A DNA stretch of 64,000 nt from Sipunculus nudus (Eukaryota > Annelida > Sipuncula > Golfingiida > Sipunculidae). Below are positions 36,801 to 45,529 of the stretch, in pieces. Position 1 is the first letter of the stretch, and the number at the start of each line of letters is the position of its first letter. The stretch is from positions 35,399,840 through 35,463,839 of the forward strand of contig CM049322.1 in the NCBI GenBank assembly GCA_026874595.1. The letters run 5' to 3'. The translations under genes and the position numbers were made by a program. Below the pieces are notes generated by a model that ran no database searches, was not told where the DNA came from, and was given only the letters and a program-made list of their open reading frames with translations.

Positions 36801-39800
36801 GTTGCATCCCTGGTAAAAGTCACTTAAACCAAAGTCAAAACAATTAAAAGACATTAAAAATTAACATAAGGCCAATAAAGTACATATCATTTTAAAACTG
36901 GTGCAATTATCTTGATGATGGTTATGTATTTATGAAATTCAACTTAATTTTCATATGCAATTTAATTTTTTTAGACAATTTAGATATTATTAAAGGTACA
37001 CATTTTAAACAACCAATTACCTTAAACCACTTTTTATTGGGTAAACTACCTGACAATGCCTCAAACCCGGTTTTTTTCTTTCCAAGTTTCTTTCTGAATT
37101 AAAATTATATTTTAGAATTTTGAATAAGAAAAAGATTTATTTTTTAACAAGAAAGAAATGTTGTGTGAAAAGAAAAGCAAGTTCTGACATATTGTGTTTT
37201 AAACTGCATACCTTTTAAAAAATTAGATTTTCAAAAATCTTAAAATATTATAAGAAAATGGATGTTAGCTTCATAAATACATACCAGTATAACCTAATTA
37301 AGATTTAACACTGAGCGAGGTATAAAGTTATATGCAAACTTCATGGAGTCTGATATGCATGGGAAACAACTTTTGAAGATTTAAATTGTGGGGGAAGGGG
37401 TGCAAGGGATGCTACCTTAGGCAATCTTATAACTACATCTCCAGGGGCGTCAATATAGGGGGGGATGGGGGGTATATATACCCCCCACTTTTTGGCAAGG
37501 GGGGGATGGTCAATGTTATCATACCCCCCACTTTTCAGAGAATAATATTATAATATTGCAAATGAAATTAATTAATAAATAGAATTAAAGACTTTGGATC
37601 CATTTACTAAAAAATGTGATATCTATAAACCTTGCTTAGAATTCACGAATACACTTATTTTCTAAAACATAATAATTATCTGAAAAATGATAGGAGTTTA
37701 TATATATATATATATAACAATTATATATATAATGTATATATATATAAGTATATATAGTTGAATATGACACTCAGAGACGCAGAAAAAAGGTGTGCTCCTT
37801 TCTGTCAACTCAGTTGTACCCCTGGTACCATCCTGTACCAGCCGATCCTAGGCCTGACCACGGGAGAAATGCTGAATACATGTCACAGTGCCTGTCATCC
37901 CTGGCCATTAAAGTCCGTAACTTAACCAACACCCCTGTAAAAGCAAAGGCTAGGCCAATACCACAAAGCATGGTTGTGGGTAATATCTTAATTCATTTTA
38001 AATTCCAGAAGAAATCCATCAGAGATAATATTCTGTGTGAGAGTCAATGACATCAAATCCCTTTCAGGATTAAAATTTGCTGTGTAGGTCTACAAATGTC
38101 ACGGTTCTATAACCCATCCCAGGCAACCTGGAGTACAAAGCCACCAACTAGTACTGTTGAACAGTCAATTATAATGAAATAGCTGTAACAATGGGACAGA
38201 ACCCTTTCAATTAATTTTTCATGGTGAACCAGATTACCTCAAAAGTTAAAGGTTAGTTCCTTGGGTGTTTTCTTACCTTCCACAAAATTTTAACAAAATC
38301 TTTTCAAAACATTTTGTGTAAATTTTGTCTTGACAGACAAACAGAGGATAAAAGATAATACCTCTCGCTACTTGGCAGAGGTACAGTAAAACCACGTTGT
38401 GTCAGAGTCTAAGGAACCTACAGAAAACTCTGACACATCCGAGGTTTGACACAAGCAGGTTTTATTTAGTAATAATTTAACTAGAGTTGTCCAGAATATT
38501 GAGTCTGTAAGTTGTATATAAGCGGGGTATTTGACTTAAGTGAGTTCGACACAACACTGTTTCACTTTGTAATAAAATGTGCTGTTCTGAAGAAGAATTA
38601 GTCAATCGACTATTCAGCCCAGATGAATATGGTACATCCGCTTGACAGATGCTTGATCTCAGTTTGGATCTTAAACTACTGGAAGGTTTCTTTTCTATGT
38701 GCAGATCTTGGACCTGGATTTGTACACATGTATCCTGGATCTAGTTAAGCATCCTGAATCAGGATTTCCTAGAGGAAATGATGCTAGATCAAGATGTGAC
38801 TCCTAGATCTAAATGTTGACACTGAATGTGGGTCTTGTACCTATAGGTCTCAGTCTGGATCTTAATCCAGCCATGGATCACAAACCTGGATTTAGAGATG
38901 GATTCTGGATCCTGCCCCTGGATCCTAGATCTATATATCTAGATATAGATCCTGAATTAGTCTGTAAATGTGGAAGTTAGACCTGGATCAATGTGTGGAT
39001 CCTGATCCCGGATTAGGATCTGGGACAAGATGTGGATCCTGTCCTAGATCTTGGTATGGATCCTGGTCCTGGATCCTGATCCTGATCAAATTGTGGATCA
39101 TAGACCTTGATGTGGATATTGATTCACACATTTTGATCCTGGTCCTTACTAATTTAAGAGAGACCCCTGAAGAGAGATGTAGGTATGACTTTACAAAACA
39201 GCTCGAGAAATTGCTATTAGGGTTGGGACGGTTACTGGTATACGGTATTATCACAATATCTGATCGCTACGGTTATCATACCGTCAACTTTCCTATTATC
39301 GCGATACCACGATATCAATTTTTGTTCACGCTTTTGGTTCACAAGCAAGCCCTTGAGTTTCAAAATAAATTTATTTCAAAGAATCACATTTATTTTTATA
39401 AACCACATGTATTTGAATACACGCGTGTGGGTGGAACCGTGTGCTTACAGACTTCGGGATTAGTCAGAAATGTCTGGAAGTAGCAGGATGAATCAGAAAG
39501 GACAACAACTTGAGGATTCCAGGAGAAAATAACATTATAATGAAAGAGCAATAAATACACCTATTTATTCTTTTATTGCATGGAAAGAAAATGTCAACAT
39601 AAAAGTGTCACCACTGAATCGAACATTCCATACGGGTTGCATATTTTGCCGTATAAAATTGGGATGGTATATTTAGCCCTGATTGGTATGACACACTCTC
39701 CAAAAATTCGCCGGGATTCTCCGGCTTTTATGTAGCAATAGGAAACTGATGGAAAGTTCTGACAACCGTGATTCGACGATGGGGGCGGGACTTCCCACGC

Positions 39801-42660
39801 CTCAAGCTTGCACACCTGCAGGACCTTCATGCAACTTACATCATTTAATGAGTCTTTCTGTGGTACTGGCATAATAGGTATAAATGATATTAATACTTAA
39901 CCCCTTGCATAAAGTCAAGACTTTAAAGGTGGTTGTTATAAATATCATTATTGATGGCTTATTAATGCCATTATATATAATTAAAAATATCGCGATATCA
40001 CAGTTTATCGCGATAAAATTTGAATAATTATCATGATATCAAAAACCCATATCTTCCCAACACTAATTGCTATGTTGTCCATTAAAGGTAGAAACCAGGC
40101 CCGAATGTGGGTTCAAACCCGTAACCTGTGACACACAAGTCAGACATTCTACCACTTTGCTAATAAAGCAAGCTTCACAAGCAAGGCCAGTAGGAACTCT
40201 TTTGTGTGTCCGGTTACAGTAGGCACACCAGAGGTGACATATATGAAGCTGACGTAAATAACTTCAGGTATAGTAAACATATATTTTATTTATACTCCTC
40301 ACAACAAAAGATAGAAGAAAAGCGACCTTAATGTCTTATAGAATGGTGAGGTGAAAATAATCTGGATCATCACCCCTTTTTTTATTTTTAATTGTTTGTA
40401 GTTACGTGTTTTGCTTGTTTTTTTTTTGTACAAGGCCAAGGTGACGGACAGAAGATCATTTTTTATTCTACTGGTGAGTGAACTGATGATGTATATGACT
40501 GGATGAAAATCTAGAACTTACCACCCTTCATATTGTTAATTCAAGTAGGTAAGACCTTGTTCTTTGCTAATTCATGTGGAAAAGACTTTATATATTCTAA
40601 CCTTAACAGGACTTTGAGCCCAAAGAACAAAATAACAATTCATTGTAAGTAATCGCTTAAACCACTGGGGAAGTTCAAACTACAGTTTCTGTCGTTTAAA
40701 TGCAGCATTTGCTGTTTAATATAATAATTATGGTATCGTTGCCCTTTGATGGGTGCCACATATCAAGATTATGCAGCAGGAGTCTTTGGCTTATGCATGA
40801 TGGGATTAAGGAGATTCAGATCGGCAGGTGGACGACGAAACAGACTCTCGGGGACTGACTGTAATCTCCTTCTGGGTGGGACCGAATCTTGCCATAACTC
40901 ACATAGCCTCGTAGAACTGCCTTACAATATCTGCATTATATCTCTTTTAATGTTAACCTGCTGTCCAAGGGTCATGAACTCCATGATTTATGTAAAATTC
41001 CCAACAGAGAGACATGGTGGAACGAACGCAAACCACATGACCACAATGTCTAAGATACCAGTGTGGACCTGAATGTTAATGTCAGTAAAGGGAGTTAATA
41101 ACTTTACAGTGATTCCTAATAAGCCACCGCTTGAGGGGTGATTAAAGCATTACTGCAGACAGCAGTGCTGAACACCTTGGTGAAGTCACCATACATGATA
41201 TGAATCAGCCACGCTTCAGACTACACAGGCTGCCTTCAAACAGCATCTTTCCAGGCATGCCCACGCAATTAACAGTCTATTAAACCACTGACGCAAGCAC
41301 TGATAAAAATATAGGCACAAACGTGTATATAATACAAAATAGTCTGAATATATTCAATAACAAAACTTGCCTTCTTCAATAAAAATGTTTAATAATGGAA
41401 GATAATAAAAAAATTTAAATCATTTTTTTTAATAATTTTATTTCTTGAAGTCAAATTGATTGTATACTATAATTTAAACTGAATTTTTTTGCTCATATTT
41501 CAAATATTAAAAAGCTTTAGTAACTTTTAAACATTTGTCTTCCACACTCAAGTATTATATAAAAGATAATCAATTAAATTCAAATTAAAAAAAATTATAA
41601 TAAACATTAAGTAATTTTAATCATTGCATTGTTAGTAAAAATCATTAGAAGTTAATCATCAGAAATCAGTAGTAAATAATTTTAGGAAATATGATACATA
41701 AATAAAAATTTTAAATTAAGTTTTATTTAATTAATATTTTTAAGAATGACATTCTTTAATTCTATGTCAAGACCAAAATAATATTGTTGGTGGACCTCAC
41801 TATTGTCAGTATACAGACACATGTAATGAACTGCTTGTGCTGTAAAATAAGAATAACACAGCAGGGAGGAATTCTGTACGGCAGGAGGAGACAGCTGCCA
41901 CTCACTAATTCACTGTCTGGAGCACCTACCTAATATTATCCAACCTCAGTACAGCCCAGGCACAGACTAGGCCACCAACTCAGTCAATAATGACTAACTT
42001 CAGTTATCAATGTCAGTGTCACAGAAAAATTAAGTACATGCATATATAGATTCATACATTTATTTAAAAACACATTAAGTTTTCTTTTTTTTTGAAAGAG
42101 TATTACATTCAAAAATAATTTTATTCAAAAATAAAATATATTTCTGTATTAAGAAAATGTTTGTAAGTAAATTATAAATTTTAGGATGCATTGATATCTG
42201 AAATAATTATTAATCAATTATGAATAATTGAATATTATAAAAATAATTAATATTAAACAATGATTTATCAAACTCTGAGATTTTTAAATAATTAAGTATA
42301 TATATAATATATTTAATAGTGTTAGAAAACATTATCTTCATTTATTAGTTTGATTGACTGTACTGGAATCTTTATTTTTTTTTATATCAGAGATATTAAC
42401 ACATTTTAAGATTTGTATTTAATTTTAACTATTATGTTTATCATTTTTTTAAATACTGAGAATTTTAATTAATTCAACAAATATTTTTAACAGTTTCACA
42501 AACAGATGAGCTTATCTTTATCATAAATAAGCTCTAAACTGTCAAACACATGTTATTATTATAACTTTACTCTAAGGGAGGTAAAAAAGGCAAGCTCACC
42601 GGAAGTTCTGTATTGCGGACGTTTTGGTTTTGGTTTGCTCCCTGAAGGGTTCTCATCCTC
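21254..42660 (-). CDS. SELENOS: Selenoprotein S (VIMP), C-terminal part, two exons with in-frame TGA (Sec)
   Basis: Joined on the minus strand, 42660-42600 and 21336-21254 give 47 residues: an acidic-then-basic linker (EDENPSGSKPKPKRPQ), then DYNPLIGGGGGGYRPSRRGG, then AAGGG-U-G and TAA. Human selenoprotein S has the same order: Glu/Asp-Ser/Pro linker, basic patch, YNPL, Gly-rich, RPGRRG, and C-terminal GGUG. Selenoprotein S is a single-pass ER membrane protein that joins Derlins and the p97/VCP ATPase in ER-associated degradation; its Sec gives it reductase activity. The membrane helix and coiled coil must be encoded by exons above 42660 that I could not find in the window. The Sec reading is supported by the SECIS candidate at 20488-20535. 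Confidence 0.9.
21260..21262 (-). other. SELENOS: Selenocysteine codon (TGA)
   Basis: In-frame TGA followed by GGT TAA. Sec as the penultimate residue is the family arrangement. Recoding is supported by the downstream SECIS candidate and by the otherwise pointless Gly-stop after the TGA. Confidence 0.88.
22178..22246 (+). repeat. (TA)n microsatellite
   Basis: About 34 uninterrupted AT units. Confidence 0.95.
23214..23470 (+). mobile_element. tRNA-derived SINE
   Basis: A tRNA-like head (GGACAGCTGAGCTGTAAAAC, then box B GGTTCGATTCC at about 23276-23286, with CAGG/CCTG T-stem pairing) is followed by a conserved-looking body with GGGTTCTCCAGTTTCCTCC and an A/T-rich tail AAATAAATAAAG. This is SINE architecture; the body resembles the ancient SINE domain shared by many marine animals. 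Confidence 0.7.
23550..23655 (+). mobile_element. Family-B repeat, 3' fragment
   Basis: Contains TTATGACTTGTGCCCT, then a GACTGACAACCAAATGGCCA block, then GAGCTCAGATGACTTCCAGT and AGAGCT. It matches the last 100 bp of the family-B copies at 24008 and 33878. Confidence 0.6.
24008..24468 (+). mobile_element. Family-B repeat, near complete copy
   Basis: Starts ACAAGTGGCCCATGAGCC, ATGATGCTCAGCTGA; has CAGGTGGCACCACCAG, a G run at 24234-24252, a GGACGGACAG-like stretch, and ends CAGATGACTT ... CAGTCAGTTGAGCTAATAA. The ends are shared with family A while the interior differs. Confidence 0.7.
24234..24252 (+). repeat. Poly-G tract in family-B repeat
   Basis: 19 consecutive G. The same position in the copy at 33878 has a shorter run (about 34012-34020), and the copy at 48350 has none, so it is an expanding homopolymer. 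Confidence 0.9.
24843..24894 (+). repeat. (TA)n microsatellite
   Basis: Pure TA run. Confidence 0.95.
24895..26500. other. Intronic (SELENOS), nothing recognised except one repeat end
   Basis: AT-rich. A family-A/B left end, ACAAGGGACCTGTGAGTCAC then GCTCAGCTGA, lies at about 25541-25573. No exon or RNA gene was seen. Confidence 0.55.
26501..26998 (+). mobile_element. MITE family M2, copy 2 (uninterrupted)
   Basis: Starts TTAAAGGGGC and ends GTCCCTTTAA, giving an 8-bp or slightly longer terminal inverted repeat. It aligns along its length with the split copy at 10099-12817 and shows the empty insertion site GTATAAAGC at about 26930. No coding capacity. Confidence 0.7.
27195..27830 (+). repeat. 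Family-C tandem repeat with TGACCT half-sites, block 1
   Basis: About four units of roughly 150 bp, each with a GTGACCTTGACCTTTG-type core (27314, 27459, 27592, 27749), then ATGACCCCAAAAT, GGTTCTTGC and GTGGGCC. Units are degenerate. The cores contain direct repeats of TGACCT with zero or one base spacing. Confidence 0.75.
28260..28800. other. Low-repeat, CG-containing intronic segment
   Basis: Contains GGCGGTGGGCGATAATAG, GTGAGCGCTGCTGGTGACG and GCCGCGCCGCACGGGGG-like text, unusual against the AT-rich background. No ORF or exon. A conserved non-coding element or decayed repeat are both possible. Confidence 0.25.
28801..30289. other. Intronic (SELENOS), low-complexity patches only
   Basis: Includes a self-complementary AATTAC/GTAATT-rich tract at 29240-29335, probably a decayed fold-back repeat, and a C run at about 29492-29507. 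No gene seen. Confidence 0.55.
30290..30700 (+). repeat. Tandem repeat with AAGGTCAAGGTCA cores
   Basis: Four degenerate units of about 80-130 bp, each with GGTCAAGGTCA-like text (about 30320, 30390, 30517, 30650). At 30517-30528 two AGGTCA half-sites abut exactly (DR0). It is related to family C but on the opposite strand. Confidence 0.65.
30701..32955. other. Intronic (SELENOS), no gene recognised
   Basis: AT-rich, with a family-B-like TGGTGCCACCAG at about 31017. A weak tRNA-like stretch with box-B-like GGTTTGATCCC near 32153-32163 may be a decayed SINE. No exon seen. Confidence 0.5.
32956..33204. repeat. Long imperfect inverted repeat (fold-back element)
   Basis: The left arm from 32956 (CTTTGCTTTAACC, then TTTTCAGG, then GGGCCAAGAATT) is mirrored by the right arm ending 33204 (AATTCTTGGCCCT, CCTGAAAA, GGTTAAAGCAAAG). 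Arms are about 100 bp with small gaps; the centre is about 40 bp. Transcripts of either strand would form a long hairpin. No coding potential. Confidence 0.8.
33225..33480 (+). repeat. Local direct duplication, copy 1
   Basis: Matches 34285-34530 closely: both have AAAACCACTGTGTGA, GAGTTTCATGGAGATAAAAA, ATTAATTGACCATTACATAC and GACTGGCTTCAATG. The copies are 1.06 kb apart with family-C and family-B repeats between them. Confidence 0.85.
33490..33877 (+). repeat. Family-C repeat, block 2, plus conserved 3' flank
   Basis: Contains TGACCTTGACCTTTGACCT at 33571-33589, a GACAGACAAGG end, GGGCATCCTGTTGTGATC, then GGACACTAGATGGAATCACA. The same order is seen at 43800-44215, so the flank is part of the repeat. 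Confidence 0.7.
33878..34284 (+). mobile_element. Family-B repeat copy
   Basis: From CAGGTGGTGCCACCACTT through a short G run, CAGGTTTCCAAGGAGA and GATTTGTGCCCTGCTAAC, to AAGACTTACAGTTAGCTGAA. A tandem partial duplication of the ATTTGTGCCCT segment occurs at 34142 and 34209. Confidence 0.7.
34285..34530 (+). repeat. Local direct duplication, copy 2
   Basis: Second copy of the block at 33225-33480, starting right after a family-B right end (GTTAGCTGAACTAATAAAA). Confidence 0.85.
34531..36374. other. Intronic (SELENOS), no gene recognised
   Basis: AT-rich sequence with a GACAGACATCCAGACAAACA patch at about 35493-35515, typical of the right ends of the repeats here. No exon. Confidence 0.55.
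36375..36535 (+). mobile_element. Decayed MITE-like element
   Basis: Ends GGTGGGGTTTTACTGTA, the complement of a TACAGTAAAAC-type terminus. The interior has complementary GTGGTTGC and GGTTGTCACT blocks. The left end is decayed, so boundaries are approximate. Confidence 0.4.
36536..38383. other. Intronic (SELENOS), G-rich palindromic patch
   Basis: Mostly AT-rich. At 37440-37545 a GGGGCGTCAATATAGG, G-rich, CCCCCCACTTTT segment occurs, with a perfect 20-bp palindrome at 37467-37486. It resembles dispersed repeats that end in CCCCCCACTTTT, but is short. TA-rich patch at 37700-37755. Confidence 0.5.
38384..38569 (+). mobile_element. TA-flanked MITE, GTTGTGTC family
   Basis: Starts CAGTAAAACCACGTTGTGTC and ends GACACAACACTGTTTCACTT, an approximate inverted repeat of about 20-25 bp. 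TA flanks both ends (38382-38383 and 38570-38571 read as TA). No ORF. Confidence 0.7.
38640..39150 (+). repeat. Degenerate GGATCC/GATCCTG tandem tract
   Basis: Over about 500 bp, words such as TGGATCCTG, CCTGGATC and TAGATCT recur every 6-20 bases. Unit phase drifts around multiples of six, so frames read as Asp-Leu/Trp-Ile-Leu repeats. This explains the 171-codon ORF beginning at 38968, which then crosses into the hAT element. Not a gene. Confidence 0.8.
39218..40065 (+). mobile_element. Non-autonomous hAT-type element with 8-bp TSD
   Basis: Begins TAGGGTTGGGACGG and ends CCCAACACTA, giving an 11-bp terminal inverted repeat with one mismatch. The 8-bp ATTGCTAT is present directly outside both ends (39210-39217 and 40066-40073), the hAT hallmark. 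The interior has ATCGCGATA-rich subterminal palindromes and no transposase; the longest ORF (92 codons, minus, 39594-39872) is unrecognised. Length 848 bp. Confidence 0.92.
40078..40180 (-). mobile_element. tRNA-like SINE head or tRNA pseudogene
   Basis: On the minus strand: TTAGCAAAGTGGTAGAATG (box A-like), a spacer with TGAC/GTCA pairing, then GGGTTTGAACCC (box B) and ATTCGGGCC. T- and D-stems are incomplete, so a functional tRNA is unlikely. Confidence 0.5.
40181..42599. other. Intronic (SELENOS), no gene recognised
   Basis: Strongly AT-rich from 41,300 to 42,560. The 108-codon ORF at 40746-41072 shows no domain and no splice signals, so it was not called. GC-richer patches at 40740-41240 and 41850-42020 hold no exon. 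Confidence 0.55.
42600..42660 (-). CDS. SELENOS: SELENOS penultimate exon
   Basis: Minus-strand acceptor TATTTTACAG|GAGGATG (42661-42662) and donor TTCCG|GTGAGC (42599-42598). The 61 bases give 20 codons plus one base. The encoded EDENPSGSKPKPKRPQYRTS corresponds to the linker before YNPL in vertebrate selenoprotein S. The exon sits in AT-rich, repeat-poor DNA. Confidence 0.88.
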
Positions 42661-43002
42661 CTGTAAAATATGAAAAAAAAATATAATACTGATATAACAG
42701 ATATACTAAAAATGCAAATACATTAATTATATATATGTAAATAACAATGATATTTGGTAAGAAAAAGCAAGGTTTGTCAGGCACTTCACATATCAATTTG
42801 GATGCCCAACCCAATAATAAAATTTGGTCTTTCAGTGAAGATTTACAGATTTAATTTAGTAAAGATGTGCTTTCACCTGTTAAACAATTGAATTAAGCTA
42901 TATTGGTTACCATCAGTTTGCATAACGAGACACAAATGCAAATATATACACAAGGAAAAGATCACCAATAAGAACCCTGTAGGAATATCTTCATAAAACT
43001 AG

Positions 43003-44218
43003 AGACCCATGGGTTCTGATGCTCAACTGAATTTGTCTATCAGGATATTCTTAAAGAAATTTTTTTTTCAAAATGAAAGTCCTGTGACCTTTACCAATGA
43101 CCTTGTGACCAAAAAATCTTAGAACTTATTATCCTTGAACCTGCAGCATTAGATTATTGTAACAATCTTTTAACAAGTGACCTTGAGCTCTGACCAGGTA
43201 ACCTCAAAATCTACAGATTTCCTCACTTTGGGCTAGTAAGCCAGGTGTGAAAGATGGAAAGTTCGGGATAAAAAAAGTTTGATTTACAGTGGATCCCATT
43301 CTTTTCAAAGATGTGGCTCCTATATTTCAACTTTGATCTCTGGAACCTAGAGTCTAAGTGAATAAATTAAGTGGTGGGTCATTAATAAATCAAGTTAGAA
43401 GCCAATCTGTCTATCCAAAGCAGAATTATCATCTGTAAACTAATTTATGAATGGATGGGCCCTGTCATCTTGACCTTTGACCCTATGACCCCAAAATCTA
43501 ATAGAATCTTCCCCTATTGGCAGGTTAACAATATACCTTGAAGATGGAATTAGGTTTGTGATGAAAATTTTGGCTTGAAATGCATACACATTCTTTTAAA
43601 AGAAATGGTTCCTGTGACCTTGACCTTTGGACTACAAAATCAACATGGTTCTTACTTTAGTGGTGAGCCATATATAATTTAAGACTGAAACCAATATGTT
43701 AAACTAAACTGGAGTTATCACCTGGAAACTAATATGTGAACAGATGGCCCCTGTGACCTTGACCTTGTGACCCCAAATTCATTTATGCTTTCCCCAAAGT
43801 GGCAAGTCAGCTAAATGCACAACATGTAAAGTTTGGGATGAAAGGCTTGGCCTAGAATGCAACCATATTATTTTAAATAGGCGAGCCCTGTGACCTTGAA
43901 GTTTGACCTCACGACCCAAAAATCATATAGGTTCTTGCCTTAGCGGTAGGCCATATATAAGTCAAATTTTAAATAAATGTGTCAAACCAACCTGGATTAT
44001 CATCTGGAAAGGAATTTGTGTGGATTGACTGATGGACAGACAGTCAGATGGACAGACAAACAGACAGACAGACAGGATGATTACTATAGGGCATCCACTT
44101 GTGATCAATAAACATACCAGGTTTTTGGACACTAGATGGAATCACAGCTGAGAAACTGACATGATTGTTGTCATTTTATAGTAAACAAAAAATAGGAAAA
44201 TATTTGTTAAAATAAGAA
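43003..44218 (+). repeat. Family-C tandem repeat, block 3 (longest)
   Basis: Left end GAGACCCATGGG ... GATGCTCAACTGA is like the family-A/B left end. About six degenerate units of 140-150 bp follow, with GTGACCTTGACCTTTG-type cores (43084, 43470, 43614, 43754, 43888). It closes with GGACAGACAGTCAG, a GACA run and GGGCATCCACTTGTGATC. Confidence 0.75.
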
Positions 44219-45529
44219 AACAAGGGACCTATGGGTCACGGCGCTCAGCTGTTATATATGATAAAAAAATATGATTTAGAAATGAGGCACATGCTGGTTT
44301 TATGTGGTAATAAAAATAAGCTGTATTATGAGTTGTTGTTGTTTAGCTTATGTATGATTTTGATAGTACCTTTGGAGACAGGAAAGAGGATTAATTTCAT
44401 TTATTTTATTAACAAATGGAGTGCGATTGTCACACAGATTTTGACTTGGCCATATAACTTATAAGCAGAACATATAATATAAGAGTTTAACTATTTATTA
44501 AAAAAATTACAAATATTGTCCCAAATATAATTTTTATTAAAAATAATAAGAGAATAGTATGATTTTTTTCAAATAAAATATAACTGAAATGATTATTAAA
44601 ATAATATTAAAGAATATATTCATGAATGCATTCATTAATACATTTTGAAAGTATTTGCACTGGTATTTGCACTGGTATTCATATACTTTCATTTTTACCT
44701 GAATTCCAATTCTTATGAAAGAAATTTTATAATGGAGTACATATTCAAATTGTTTAAATACAATTGCAAAGTATTCGCACCATGTCTGGTATTTATTCAG
44801 TTTTCACCAAACAATGATGTTGAGAATCCAGAATATACAAAATTCACACATTTAAATAATGATCATAAGTACCTGGTTTTATGGCTTTTATTTATATTAA
44901 AAAAAATGTAATATATTCATTTTGGACTAATTTCACATCAATGTACTAACTATAGACACAGTAGGAATCTAGATAATAATATAATCAACTGCATCTTTGT
45001 CAATCATTAATTTCCTTCATATGATCCCTAATGATTAGTAATGAATAATAGAATTTACTTTTTTATCATTAAAATTGAACTGAAAAATACCATAGGTGAC
45101 TGCATGGTGTTATTTGGAATACATGACATTCTATCCATCGATACAAGATTCTTATATCATCGGTAACTGCAAGTTAATTTCCTGTTATTATCAACTAACA
45201 AATTCCTTTTCTATTTTTCTTTAATTTGTTATTAAAAACCAATAAAAATTTATTAATTTATTGTTTATTGTTATGTTGTTGGTTAAAACTACTAGATGAG
45301 TTGGGTTGGACACCTGGATCAACTGTGGCTGGCCATTATATAATAAGCTGCCTGGAGCCCCAGTTTATGCCTCGCCTCAAGCATGCATAATTTGCTGAAA
45401 GTTCAACAAGGTCAACATACAGGTGACTCAAGAGGTGCTACAGAGAGCCAAGGTCTAACATGGTCTCATAAAACATTAATAAAAGCTACAATTTTTGGCC
45501 AATTTCTTTCAGCTTTTTAAACTAAAAAG
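44219..45529. other. Repeat end, then AT-rich sequence
   Basis: Starts ACAAGGGACCTATGGGTCAC then GGCGCTCAGCTG, a family-A/B left end. The following 1.2 kb is AT-rich with no recognised content. Confidence 0.5.

Larger units (their letters stand above)
21337..42599 (-). other. SELENOS: 21-kb intron of SELENOS
   Basis: Bounded on the minus strand by donor GTGAGC (42599) and acceptor TTTCAG (21337). It contains most of the repeats listed between 22 and 42 kb. No exon-like sequence with matching phase was seen between the two coding exons, and the phases of those two join directly. Confidence 0.75.

Noticed and set aside
38968-39483. 171-codon ORF with Asp/Leu/Trp/Ile repeats
   Set aside because: Formed by the GGATCC-type tandem tract running into the hAT element.
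40746-41072. 108-codon ORF
   Set aside because: No known domain, no splice or promoter support, and ordinary composition for chance ORFs in GC-richer patches.
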